Shown: positions 47,887 to 59,078 of the stretch, one piece after another
How positions within the stretch are numbered: position 1 is the first letter of the stretch
Layout of the letters: each line of letters opens with the position of its first letter
DNA from: Albugo candida
Taxonomy: Eukaryota > Oomycota > Peronosporomycetes > Albuginales > Albuginaceae
Direction of reading: 5' to 3'
Assembly (NCBI GenBank): GCA_905220665.1
Contig: CAJNAR010000168.1
Coordinates: 186,001-250,000 of the forward strand
Length of the DNA: 64,000 bases
Notes under the pieces: model-generated
What the model saw: the letters and a program-made list of their open reading frames with translations, nothing else
Told to the model about the DNA's origin: nothing
The model's database searches: none
Position numbers and translations under genes: made by a program

Positions 47887-48508
47887 TGCTATTCGCGCCG
47901 AGTTACGTAATCCAAAGTAAGTCGTACGACTTGCTGGGTTTGAAAGTCGTTACTTTGAGGTAAAAACAAAAGTGACGAGTTTCTTATTCGAAGTGATTTG
48001 ACGGATTTTCATGGCTGAAATTTTCTTCGACCAATTTTCGAAATATGGTAAGTCATTCACTTTTTCTGCCAGGCGGTATATCGCTATTCTATGAATGCGC
48101 GAATTTTATTATCACCATTAGAAGTTTCCACATTTTGGGATCAACGTCGAAAGAATGAATCCGATTCCGGTAGATATCGTTAAGCAGTAAGAAGACATGT
48201 CACTTCCACCAACTGATTACGTGATACCGTCAAAAGGGAACATCTCATCGATGAAAACAATCGGTTTACATCGCTTGGCCACGATGCAGTTGCGTCACTG
48301 ATTTTAACGTTACAGACTCAAAAAACTTCTCCACACACAGTCATTTGCGACTGTAACGGGAACCATAAAGTGCGTGCCCCAAATCAAAATTTTAGATCAA
48401 TGACATACGATTTGTAATGGATCCCTCGCTTCCTTGCAAAGGCTTTGCTGAGCGCTTCGTAGAAGGGCTCTATAAATTAATACATAACTGAAAAGGAGCA
48501 CGAAGAAA
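47887..48508. other. Divergent intergenic region
   Basis: Lies between paralogue 2 and UBE2J, so it holds both promoters. A short spliceable frame is visible: ATG 48011, GTAAGT donor at 48048, TAG acceptor ending 48121, stop 48183, giving 32 residues. The donor is strong, but the product is not recognised, so I do not call it a gene; it may be a 5'-UTR intron or a chance frame. Confidence 0.3.
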
Positions 48509-49622
48509 ATGGCGGCTAGCGTCCGAAATACTGCCATCAAACGCATACAAGGCGTAATGTTTACTTTGCTTATCTCCGCAACTATCGACTGACTAATTTT
48601 CGGTGCGATAGGATGTTCGTGAAATGATGACCAATCCAAGTGACCAATATACAGCTGCACCTTTGGAGGTATTTTTTTTTCTGTACATATTCAGGTAGTT
48701 TGCTCATGATGTGCTCAGGATAACATGTTCGACTGGCATTTCACGTTACGAGGAACACGAGATACTGAGTTTGAAGGAGGTATCTACCATGGTCGCATTC
48801 TACTTCCAGCAGACTATCCTTTCAAACCGCCAAATATCATACTACTTACGGTAAAAAGCTGCTCGATAATAACCTCGTCATGCGCGTCGCTAGCACTCAA
48901 CATTGATCATTTTATAGCCTAATGGTCGTTTTGAAGTGAGAAAGAAAATCTGTTTGAGCATATCGGCGCATCATCCCGAAGAATGGCAGCCAGCATGGGG
49001 AGGTTGGCAAAAGTCATGACATGCATCAATGTGGGGTTCTAAGCATTTTTTTGCATCAGTGCGTTTGATTTTAGAGGCGTTGATCAGCTTTATGCCTACA
49101 CAAGGAGAGGGAGCTATTGGAGCACTCAACTTTACAGTCGAAGAGAGACGTCGATTAGCAATAAAGGTAAAGGGCGCTTGTATACTCGTCGTGTGACTAT
49201 TCCATTGATGTCTATGGTTCTAGTCTCGCGAATTTTGCTGTGATGTATGTGGTAACATTGCTCAGTTACTTCCCGAGCTTTCTGAAGGATCAATTACGAA
49301 CGAGAAAAAAGAGTCCGAATATGCTGAACAAATTGCAAAACTACACGTGCACACTGTTGAAAAAGAAGCAGAAAAACAGACTACCGCTGAAAATGCACGC
49401 TCCGAGTCCAGTGTACCTCAAGAAGAAAGTTCCTCTCCCCATGACAATCAGAACAACACTACTTTATATGACGCTCAAGTGACGACTCCGCCACAATCTG
49501 CCACATCACATCCAAACGGGGATTTTGTCAGTGACGTTTTGGGCTACCTAGCGGTCGCAATTGCCATCGCGCTTTTCGCACTTATTTATAAGCGACTGTT
49601 ACAGGTCTATGGTATCCTATAG
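48509..49622 (+). CDS. UBE2J: ER tail-anchored ubiquitin-conjugating enzyme UBE2J / Ubc6 type (6 exons)
   Basis: Exons 48509-48553, 48612-48668, 48719-48850, 48918-49002, 49060-49166 and 49224-49622; introns 50-67 nt; 274 aa. The protein starts MAASVRNTAIKRIQG and continues DVREMMTNPSDQYTAAPLE, the usual UBE2J lead. The UBC core has FDWHFTLRG, EGGIYHGRILLPADYPFKPP and the active-site Cys90 in KKICLSISAHHPEEW, the noncanonical HPN-lacking pattern of Ubc6. SREFCCDVCG and an acidic, Ser/Thr-rich linker follow, and a C-terminal membrane helix at about 246-268 ends the protein, fitting tail anchoring in the ER. Known role is ERAD ubiquitination. Six exons make it the most intron-rich gene here; each join keeps the family sequence. 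Confidence 0.94.
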
Positions 49623-49885
49623 ACAGCGCAATTCGGGTACATCGACCTTACGTCTTTACAGGAAAAGACCAAGTCAATCGATAGTGTACTTCATATTGCA
49701 AGTCGATTTTTACTGAACTCCCCTAATCTCATGATACATCGCTTGTAATAGCTTTTCTCTGTCGAGTAATTTGATGAGCATTCATTGTGAGCTGTTACCT
49801 GTTTGCTCGTATTGATTCTGCCACATAGAATTTTTTTTTTCATACGTTTAGTTCGTCAAAGTATTGAAACATTTGAAGGACCATA

Positions 49886-52800
49886 ATGCCAATTACAGTC
49901 AATGTATTTCGCGATGTGGTTCGTAGCAAAGGAATCGGACTGAGTATTAGTGGAAATATTACGAGTATCATCAATCGAACCATTCCAACTACTTCGGGTA
50001 GTTTTAGTAAAGAAAAGCGCTCTTCCGCTACTTCATCAGTCACCTCAGTCTCGCAAGAAAGCTTGGATCTGAATGACGATGATGAGAGGCGTATGCGGCT
50101 ACTTAGAAAAAACTCACAGCCGAGATATGTCCCTGATCAACCATCACTTGTCGGCTCCGATGAAGATGATACATATGGGTACAATGAGCCTCCTTCGCCC
50201 CCTGCTCCACCACCAGGAGGCCTTTTGGAAGCTGCTTCTATCAATGTTCAGTCTAAAATGAGTGAGATGATGCAGATGTCCTGTCAAGTAGCGACTTGTA
50301 CCGTCGAAGATGCTCCTATTGATTGTCCTGCGTACGTCTCCAAGTCGTCACGACATGTTGATCGGCTCGTCGTTTACATTGGCGACTCAGACGGCTCACC
50401 GGGGGGAATGTGGAGTGCAAAATTATGCACACGATCAGGATCTAAAGGTAAGCTGCATCAGCTGTTGATTAAAGTGGTCGTTTTTAACATGCGCTCAAGG
50501 TGGTGGAATATATAATGGAAGCTTGGGATCCATGCTGCCCTACATAACTAAAGCCAGAAATGATAATTATGGTGTTGTCATATATGATGATATCTTCAAG
50601 GACTGCATAGACACAAACGAGATTGATGTAAGTTGATTTATCTCCGATCGCACCATACGATTACTCAGTCTGAATGCAATACAGATGGATCAGGTAGTCG
50701 TTCGATTTATCACAGGATGGCGTCATTTTGTGGCTACATCAAATGCCACTCATATATTCCTTGCTGTATATCGCGATGGTGGAAAATTACTTGTTGAGGC
50801 CCTTCGAAAACATCAGCAAGAAATGGAGCGATTTATTAGTGGAATTGCTTTTATTGATTCCACTCACGAAGTTGGATCAAAAGATCCGTATGTCCTGCGT
50901 AGGCTGTTGGCACAATGGTCCATCTCTTATATCACAAGTCGAAGTCCATTTTTGACCCGTCTTCGTGCGGATGAAGACCGAGTAGGAAGCGTTTGTTTCT
51001 CTATCGGGAAGGAGTTTGCTGACGCAGAAGCCCTTAAATCCATTATGGAATCAGTCTATGCGAGCTTCAAGGCACGCTGGTCTGGTTTTCGCGTAAAACC
51101 CGCATATAGCGGCATGGAGCGGCTGTGCTTCATTTGTCAAAATAGCTTCAACATGCGTCGGTGGCGGCGACATTGCCGGACATGCCAAAACGCATGCTGC
51201 GAGAAATGCTCTTCTGTTGAATCAACGCAACTGGAAGGGCAGGTGAGGCTTTGCTCCGTATGTCGAGCATTACCATCGCTGATACAGTGGTCTCGCCCAC
51301 GTGCTGTGCGGACCGGAGAAAAGGAAAGCGTTCTGGGGGACTGCACCAAGCCTGGAAAATTGTCCGTAATGGACTTTGAATTGATCACAATAATTGGGAG
51401 TGGAGCTTGTGGGAAAGTTATATTGGTGCAGAAGAAGGCTGGCCATGATGCAGGACGCTTGTTCGCAATGAAAGTACTGAAAAAAAACTGGGTCATGGAC
51501 AAGGATCTGGTCACTCAGACGATGGCAGAGAGACGTATCCTTCAGGAAGCGAATCATCCATATATCGTACAGCTTCAATACGCATTTCAGAATCATGACA
51601 AGCTATATATGGTAATGGATTATTATAGTGGAGGCTCACTTCGTCACGCACTGCGACGCCGAGGACGGTTTAGTATTCGTAGAACTCAGATATATCTCGC
51701 TCAGATTTTCCTGGCAATTTCGCACTTACATTCACTTGGAATCATGTACCGAGATTTAAAATTAGAGAACGTTGTGATTGCTGCTGATGGGAATGTTGCG
51801 TGTACTGATTTTGGATTATCGAAGGAAGAAATGGACGATCAAGGCCGTACCAGTTCTTTCGTAGGAACCTGTGAATACTTGGCTCCAGAACTCATTCTCA
51901 AAGAAGGTTATGGGAAAGCAGTTGATTGGTGGGCATTTGGTGTGCTTGCGTATGAAATGATACAAGGGGATTCACCATTCCGCCATAATTCACCAGCAGT
52001 GCTGTTCGAGAAGATTCTAGGGGAAGAGCCGGTCTTCAGTGATCGATTTCCGTCTGAAGCAGCAGATTTGATCACCAATTTGCTACAAAAAAATCCGCAG
52101 CATCGACTTGGCTGTGGTCCGAAAGGAGTCGAAGAAATCAAAGCTCATGCTTTTTTTGCTGACATCGATTGGGAAAATCTTTTAGAGCGGCGTATGAAGA
52201 TCCCACGTCCACCTCATCGACTAGAGGATGTCACAGATGAAAGTAATTTGAATCGCGCGATCACTAAATTGCGAGAGGAACGCGAGGAAATGATGCCGGA
52301 TTCCCCTGTTTCACTACCACAATCTCCGAGAGAACGAATGCATTTCGATCGGTTTTCGTACGCTGGTGAAGAAAGTTGGGATCCAAGTATGGCTTCAATG
52401 CGATTTGACGAGAATTTGGGTGACTTCGTGCCAACCACCATTGGTGAAGAGGATGCCATCATTGAGGATGAACATGAAGATGCAGACGAACGGCAGAATC
52501 GAAAGAGTGATCACGAGGACTACACGGAAGATCCTGAATTCAAAGACTCGTATGTAGCCAAACATGAAGAAATCGTTGATTGTGAAGGTGACTTGAGCGA
52601 CGAATGCGAAGTTGCAAGCAAAGTCAGCGCTGAGCATGATTCTGCTAATGAAGACCTGCTTGAGGATGGCGCTGAAGAATTTGAGTCTGACGGTGGATCC
52701 GTTGATGATGACAAAGATTGTGAAGAATCAGGCTCCGAGACGAGAACAGAGTCTTACGCAATCAAAACCGACAAGTTTGCAGATAATACGATGATGGACG

Positions 52801-52931
52801 GTGCCATGTGTCCAGGAAGCCCACACTCTCCACGGTCTTTTGTGGATAGCTTAGACGTTGCGGAAAACTACAACGTCATGGACATCATGGAAGATGATGA
52901 GAGTGAATATCAAGGACAATACTATTTTTGA
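49886..52931 (+). CDS. Arb2-like / FYVE-type / AGC protein kinase (3 exons)
   Basis: Exons 49886-50447, 50500-50627 and 50685-52931; 978 aa. After a disordered N-terminus with a PPSPPAPPPGG stretch near 110, residues about 145-330 resemble an Arb2-like alpha/beta-hydrolase fold (RLVVYIGDSDGSPGGMW, MLPYITKARNDNYGVVIYDD, ISGIAFIDSTHEVG). A FYVE-like zinc finger at about 377-425 has CFICQ, RWRRHCRTC and CSVC. The AGC kinase domain runs about 461-727: GSGACGKV loop, Lys in FAMKV, YRDLKLEN, TDFG and TSSFVGTCEYLAPE activation loop. A hydrophobic motif FDRFSY at about 784 is the PDK1-docking type of Akt/S6K. The tail is Asp/Glu-rich. The order of domains is unusual; an endosomal PI3P link is inference from the finger. 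Confidence 0.88.
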
Positions 52932-53261
52932 GGCCGTTTCATAATGACTCGACGGTGTTTTGACAGCGTAAAATAATTAACAGATTTAGCTTGTGGTAAT
53001 CTTGATCAAGCAACTTTTCCATCCGATTTTCCGAATAGGGTGCTTCAGGTTTGTTTAATCCACTGGACTTATATGACGAGCTGGATCATGCAAGGTCCAC
53101 CGACAAGGGTTTCAAGTCAACGGGTAGAAGTCATACGTGACGACCTTGCACAACCTTCCTAGAAGCGAAGGTTGATCTAATTGAGAAAGGCACTTGTTGA
53201 TTTGGTGCCTCATCCATGTTCGAGGCTGGAGAAAATTGCCCTGACTATTGACTTGCAAGAA

Positions 53262-54427
53262 TCAAACAGAATGACCGATGTGACTTGGATTGGTGAAAAC
53301 GATGTTTCTCACCGGCATGTACAGTTTTGATTCTTCTAAACTCGAAGCAGAAGGCTGGTCACACATGGCATTTCGAGGAACCCACGGAGTGTAGTAACAC
53401 TGTGCCTGAGGCTGGGCTGAAGTGCTCCTGAATTCAGTATGATGCAAACTTGTCGCCAGTTTCTGATAGTGTGCTCTTAGATGCTGACGTTCGCGAGAAA
53501 GATCTCTGTTCTCTCTTCTGAGCGTTCTGATCTGTAGTATTGCTTCCTTGAGAATACTGCTCTTGTGCATCCGAGGGCACACGCCAAGTAGTTCGACTAG
53601 CTCATCAAACTACACATTTCCAATAAGCAGGTCAATAAAAAGGACAATGACTCCGTTATCGTACCCGTATTTTGACTTCTTGTCGCCTTATCTTTTCTCT
53701 CGATTTTTTTCGAAAGCCGCGCTCTTCTTCAGTGGTTGAGACCTCTGAAGGAGCAGAGCTTGATGAGCATATACCATTCATTGCTCTTTGGCTTTGTTTA
53801 TCTTCTGACAACACCGTGAATGGTTTAGACGGTCTGATTGGTAGGCAATTTTCTGGAGTACATTCCACCATTACTTCAAAGCTTCTACAAAAAATTATGA
53901 ATAAAAATGAGTTGCCGCTTCCGAAAATATGTTCGATTAATGCACCGTTTTGGTGCTTTGGGCAACAGTGTACATGTCCCTGCTTGTGATCGATGGTATT
54001 GCTTTGTAGAAGGCTGATGATGAAAACAATTGTTGGAGTCAGCATTTTGGTCGGTGCAAATTCCTGCTGCCGATTGATGAATTTTGCTTCCGTGCAATAT
54101 GAGGCCATCCTTCGAAGCACATGTAGTCTCTTGTACGATGCTGCCGTTAGATGGGAATGGATTTTCGCGTTCATAGGATAGCTTTTCTAGTTCTGACTCC
54201 AACGCATTCATATCCGGTTCACAATTGAATAGAAGATTGAGCTCATTTCTATCTTTTGTTTCGTTTGCGATAATTAATGCGTCATCTTCTTCCTTAGTGT
54301 ACTCGAGTGATAGATGCTTCCAGCTATCTTCTACTTCATTTTGCACGAGATATTCACCTAATTCTTCAATTGGAAGGCTCAAAAAATCGACATTATCAAG
54401 ATCATTCATGATCTCCTCGCCAATCAT
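53262..54427 (-). CDS. bHLH transcription factor (3 exons)
   Basis: Exons 54427-53946, 53884-53665 and 53609-53262, introns 61 and 55 nt, 349 aa. The basic helix 1 KKSREKIRRQEVKIR is joined across the second intron to FDELVELLG, followed by a loop and helix 2 KSSILKEAILQIRTLRREN, then a leucine-type coiled coil with heptad Leu (RENRDLSRERQHLRAHYQKL). The DNA-binding domain spans about residues 215-275. The N-terminal half is acidic (activation-like), and no PAS or other domain is visible. The open frame continues upstream of 54427 without another ATG before a stop, so 54427 is taken; an additional 5' exon is possible. A leucine zipper directly after bHLH would suggest homodimerisation. Confidence 0.85.
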
Positions 54428-54681
54428 TAAGCCTCCAGAATGATAGATTTCATCCAATCCGAATATGATCAGACAGCATGTTATCTGCTCTTTTAGCTGC
54501 TGAATGCTTCTTTCATTACCGATTTATACTACTGTGTAATACTGGAGAATAAAGCTAAGCGTTTGTAGCACTGCGGTGTACTTTTCGATCTCCTTTTAAG
54601 CGCTCAAAGGATTCCAGCATTGAGTCAATGATTTGATGGGTCTCTTGAGAATTCGTACTGAAAGCAATTATCGCTACATCT

Positions 54682-56997
54682 TTAGCGACGAAATTCAGTA
54701 CCGAGACACCAGGCAATGAATGTGTACACATCTGTGCTTTCCTCAATCTGCTTGGTTGTAGGCTTTCCGGCTCCATGACCTGATTTCGTATCGATTCGTA
54801 TAACAAACGGGTTGTTGCATGAACTTCCAAGCTGATGTTGCAATTCTGCGATGTATTTAAACGAGTGAAGTGGTACAACACGATCGTCGTGATCGCCAGT
54901 CGTCAACAATACAGCTGGATATTGAGTACGCTCGAGCTGATTTGCTTTTGGTACGTTATGAAGCGGAGAATACTTTCTGATGTAAGAGAAGTACTCCTTT
55001 GTGGACGGATCACCGAATTCACTGATCCAAGCGTGACCAATCGTGAACAAATGGAAGCGGAGCATGTCCATAACGCCAACAGCTCCAACCACACATCGAT
55101 ACAAATCCGGGCGCTGATTGGCACAAGCCGCAACCAATGTACCTCCATTTGAGCCACCGTGAATTGCTATTTTCGAAGGATTAGTGTACTTTTGCTCGAT
55201 CAAGTATTCTGCGGCCGCATGGAAATCATCGAACACATTTTGCTTCTTGAATAGCATTCCTTGTCGATGCCATTCCTCTCCATACTCGCCTCCTCCCCGA
55301 AGATTGGCAATTGCCAGCATACCCTTGAAATGTTGCACGAACAATAGACGAGAGATGCTAAAGGAAGGCTTCAATGCAATGTTGAAGCCTCCGTAACCGT
55401 ATAAATAGGTCGGAATAGACCCATCAGGTTTCAACAACTTGTGCTTGACCAGGAACATCGGGATCTGAGTACCGTCTTTGGATGGATAAAAAACTTGAAG
55501 AACCTCGTACTGAGAGGCATCAAAATCCTTGAGAGTTGATTCACGGAAACAAACACCCTCAAGTCGCGGAACCTTAGCAGTTTGAAAGTCTGGCAAATCT
55601 AAATGAAAAATCTTTCCGGGGTATAAAACTGAGACGAATTTGTAAAAGACCATAGAACTTGCTCTTTTGCTTGAAACTTGAGCAGTACCGATAGCCGGTA
55701 AATCAATCTTCGTGTAAAATTGACCCTCCAGATTGTATATATGAAGGACGTTATGAACATCTGATAGTAACTTGAGGATGAGTAGATTTTTGCGAGCTGG
55801 ATGCACAGACTCCAAGACGATAGATTCAGGTTGTTCAGGAATCACTTCCACCCAGGGTGGACAATTACTGGTTGCATCGGCGCCGAAATCATGACTGCTC
55901 AATATGAGTCCCAAATCAATCTTTACAACTCTTTCCCGAGGAGCATTCATGTTTGTCTGAAAATAGAAGAAAGACTCATCATTGAAAATGTAGTTGAATG
56001 AGTATTCCATCATGTCCACGAGCTTATATACCGGCAAATTTCTTCCGTTCCGGTCAATCATCCAATCGTTAAAAACAGTGATTGAAGTTAGATAGACCAT
56101 ATTGGCATTCTTACATCCGTCAAACAGATAAACAATGATATATTTCCCATCTTCCGACACTTCAGCTGAAAGTGTGTAATTAGGTTTGGAGGGATAAGCA
56201 AATACCAGAACGTCCTTCTCTTGAGTTGTGTGCAAATGATGATACCAGATCTGATGATTTGAATTTGCGTTAGTCTCCGTACCACGTTCTTTCTGCTGCT
56301 CTGTTGTTCCAGAGCCTTCAAATTGTGCGGGTGCTGGGAACCGACAATAGAAAAAGCCTTTGTCATCATGAGTCCAGCTTATACTGCTGAACTTGACCCA
56401 ATCGAGTTTGTCCGTCAATATATAATCACTATAGTGAGAATTTCCGTCTCCAGCACTTTGAGATTTGGTGACGTCCAAAACATGTATACTTTGCCAGTCT
56501 GATCCACCGTGTGATATTCCGTACGCCATATAGAGTTGTGGATTGTTGCTTTTTTTACATTCCGAAAATGAGACATTGCTCAGCGCAATAGTCCCGTCTT
56601 TGGAGAGTTGATTTGGGTCGAAAAGGACCTGTGCGTCCCCATGTAATGTCCTCTGAATGTACCACACATCCTGGTTCTGTAATCCATCATTTTTGGCGTA
56701 AACGTAGTATTGATGCTCGGCGAGTGTCTCACTTCCAATTTGAAATGGCACCGAAAACTTTTCATAATCAAATAGCTCTGTGAGCCTGGCTTTGAATTCA
56801 CTTTGAAATCGGACATTTTGTTCGAATACTGCAGATGTCAGCTGATTTTGTTCAGCTACAAACTTCTTTGTCTCCTCAGTAGAAGGATTCTCCAACCAGC
56901 GATAAGGATCGGGTACGACATCACCAAAATGTTCTTCTTGCACGCTATCGTCCCGACGAACGTCCGGATATCTATTGCGTTGGGCGTTATTCGACAT
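54682..56997 (-). CDS. PREP: Prolyl oligopeptidase (S9A serine peptidase)
   Basis: Single exon from ATG 56997, 771 aa, longer than the about 710 aa animal enzyme. The N-terminus has EEHFGDVVPDPYRWLENPST, the family opening, then a seven-bladed beta-propeller to about 490 and an alpha/beta-hydrolase domain. The nucleophile is Ser616 in HGGSNGG, the Asp lies in GDHDDRVVPLHS at about 702-704, and the His is 741 in KSGHGAGKPT. FLVKHKLLKPDGSIPTYLYG and YGYGGFN form the oxyanion region. Cleaves short proline-containing peptides after Pro in the cytosol. No signal peptide. The extra residues lie in propeller loops. Reading frame is intact. Confidence 0.96.
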   Translation of the reverse strand: MSNNAQRNRYPDVRRDDSVQEEHFGDVVPDPYRWLENPSTEETKKFVAEQNQLTSAVFEQNVRFQSEFKARLTELFDYEKFSVPFQIGSETLAEHQYYVYAKNDGLQNQDVWYIQRTLHGDAQVLFDPNQLSKDGTIALSNVSFSECKKSNNPQLYMAYGISHGGSDWQSIHVLDVTKSQSAGDGNSHYSDYILTDKLDWVKFSSISWTHDDKGFFYCRFPAPAQFEGSGTTEQQKERGTETNANSNHQIWYHHLHTTQEKDVLVFAYPSKPNYTLSAEVSEDGKYIIVYLFDGCKNANMVYLTSITVFNDWMIDRNGRNLPVYKLVDMMEYSFNYIFNDESFFYFQTNMNAPRERVVKIDLGLILSSHDFGADATSNCPPWVEVIPEQPESIVLESVHPARKNLLILKLLSDVHNVLHIYNLEGQFYTKIDLPAIGTAQVSSKRASSMVFYKFVSVLYPGKIFHLDLPDFQTAKVPRLEGVCFRESTLKDFDASQYEVLQVFYPSKDGTQIPMFLVKHKLLKPDGSIPTYLYGYGGFNIALKPSFSISRLLFVQHFKGMLAIANLRGGGEYGEEWHRQGMLFKKQNVFDDFHAAAEYLIEQKYTNPSKIAIHGGSNGGTLVAACANQRPDLYRCVVGAVGVMDMLRFHLFTIGHAWISEFGDPSTKEYFSYIRKYSPLHNVPKANQLERTQYPAVLLTTGDHDDRVVPLHSFKYIAELQHQLGSSCNNPFVIRIDTKSGHGAGKPTTKQIEESTDVYTFIAWCLGTEFRR

Positions 56998-56999
56998 CG

Positions 57000-58880
57000 T
57001 TTTAGTTTTGTGGAACGAAAGTCGGTCCCAATATCACAGTAAGCACCGGACCGGGACTATCGAAGCGGTTACTGTACGGATATGACAGTAGCGTTATAAT
57101 CATTTGCGCAGATGCGACCTTACTTTTGATAAAAGTACGCAAAATTCAGTTGTGTGGGTCTCACGTAGACTTTGAACTTGTAATAGCACATACGTGCAGC
57201 AACTTTCTACCAGAACAATATCGGTAGCGACCTTAATAGAACAAAAGCAGTAGCAACAGGGCCCAACTGTTGGCAAGTCGATGCAATTCGATTTACTGCA
57301 ATGTAATGTGTGGCCATTGGTCAAGCTCGAACCGCATACATTTAGTCAACTTCTTGCTCGCTTTCCCGATGATGGACTATAAGGCAATGTGGTTCACTAT
57401 TGGAGCACCGCTTTTGTGCACTTGTACACGCCGTGTATCCACTTGCTTGCGATGCAGTACATTCCCTTGCTTTCATCAAGTGCACATACTAGCGACCCGT
57501 TTCGGCTGCTGAATTGAATAAACATGTGTTCGTGCAGCACATGCGAAATACCTCTGGCTGGAATCTTAGCAGTACAGAAAAATGAAGACACGCGAAGTAG
57601 TAGTAGCTCTTGAGACAAACAATCGTACATATATGATGGGCGCTTGAACAATCAAAGCTAATCTGTTAAGCCGCTCCACGAAATTTTATTGAATCAAGAT
57701 CAGATGAAGCGGATTTTTCTCAGGGTCGTAACGCAATTATAGCTCTCGCTGAAAGTCCTTATCACGGAGTCGAGTAAGTAAAGCAAAAGCTCTCGAACTC
57801 TCGATTGCTCTCAAGCATCTCTACCTAGTTTCTGAAAGCCTGATGCTGTCAAAGTTTGATCAAGGTTCTATACAAAACAAACAAATTTGAAATATGTTTG
57901 CTTCATTCTATGCGATATTTCTAGCTCTGCTGCAGCTTCATGTCTTGGAAACAAAATAGACTTATGCTAAGCATATGGTCGCATGGTTGGGAGAAATCCT
58001 GTTCCGTAGTCACCGTTATAGACCGACACTTGGGGGCCACGACATTGGTAGGCGTCATTTCTTTCATTTTGCTGCGATCGTCTCTTTCGTTTTTGAGATC
58101 ATTCTTGCAAAGAACATATGCGAAAAGCGCAGCATGTAGGACCACTCAGTCAAAAGCCAAAGTATGGACGAAGTGCGCTGAGCGCTGTTAGCATACGGTA
58201 CATTACGGGTCGCTGGGCGCCCATGCTATCGCCGCAAAAGTAGAGCAATTGCTGTCGACAACGTACCAGCTGTTTACAATTTGATACGCGCTTCATTCGT
58301 GTTCGATGAGAGCAAATGTATTCTAATCTTTAATTGGAAGTACCAAGACGTCAACATCCAAGACTTTCACCGCACCGTATCAAAAGACTCAATGGCTTGG
58401 AGCTTCAGAGTTCGGATATTATACACTTTCGCGAGTATCTCGGAGTGTATGTAACAACCTCCATTGTACATGCATGCATAACCTTCATGCAATGCCAATC
58501 CCTCACACTCCGAGATCAAAAGTCACATATGGTGTATTTCTTGCAATGAACGCTCAATACGAATAGGCCCATGCATCAACGTTTCCTAGTGGTTCTCGCT
58601 CTTCTTGCTTGACCAGCTTCTCGTGAGGAAACATCGCTGAAAATCCCACGATTACATTCACGGTTGTTTGATCTGTCACACTCCTATTTCTTCCTGGTAT
58701 TATCTCTACTACTCTCTATGTCTCGCCAACCCCACTAGCAACGATTTCAGATACGGTAGGCCTAGCACGACTATTTTTTACAACGAGAGATGAACGCCAT
58801 CAGGGAGTCATGGTTGGCTTGTACCGAATCGAATCAACAACCATTGGAATCTGCAGTGACTCAGTGTGATTCAGTGAAAA
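57000..58880. other. Intergenic, nothing recognised
   Basis: About 1.9 kb upstream of PREP up to arm B of the inverted repeat. Short open frames on both strands show no conserved motif or splice pattern. No repeat with the rest of the window noticed apart from the arm boundary near 58880. Confidence 0.5.
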
Positions 58881-59078
58881 GAGTTTCATTCAAAAGCGAA
58901 AGCGATCGTATAACAAGAAACTGGATCAAAAAATTACCTTAGAGGCTGCATGTGCCGATGGGAAGGTTCGATTTAGCGATGGAGCTTATCATTCCGTGGT
59001 AGCTCATTTCCATATAGGTGCTCAATGAGCAGCAAAAAAAGAGTCGGTTTCGGGTAAGCCGATGCTAGACCGTCTTTG

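Noticed and set aside
48011..48183. Spliced 32-residue small gene upstream of UBE2J
   Set aside because: The donor site is good, but the product is unrecognised and very short; kept only as a note.
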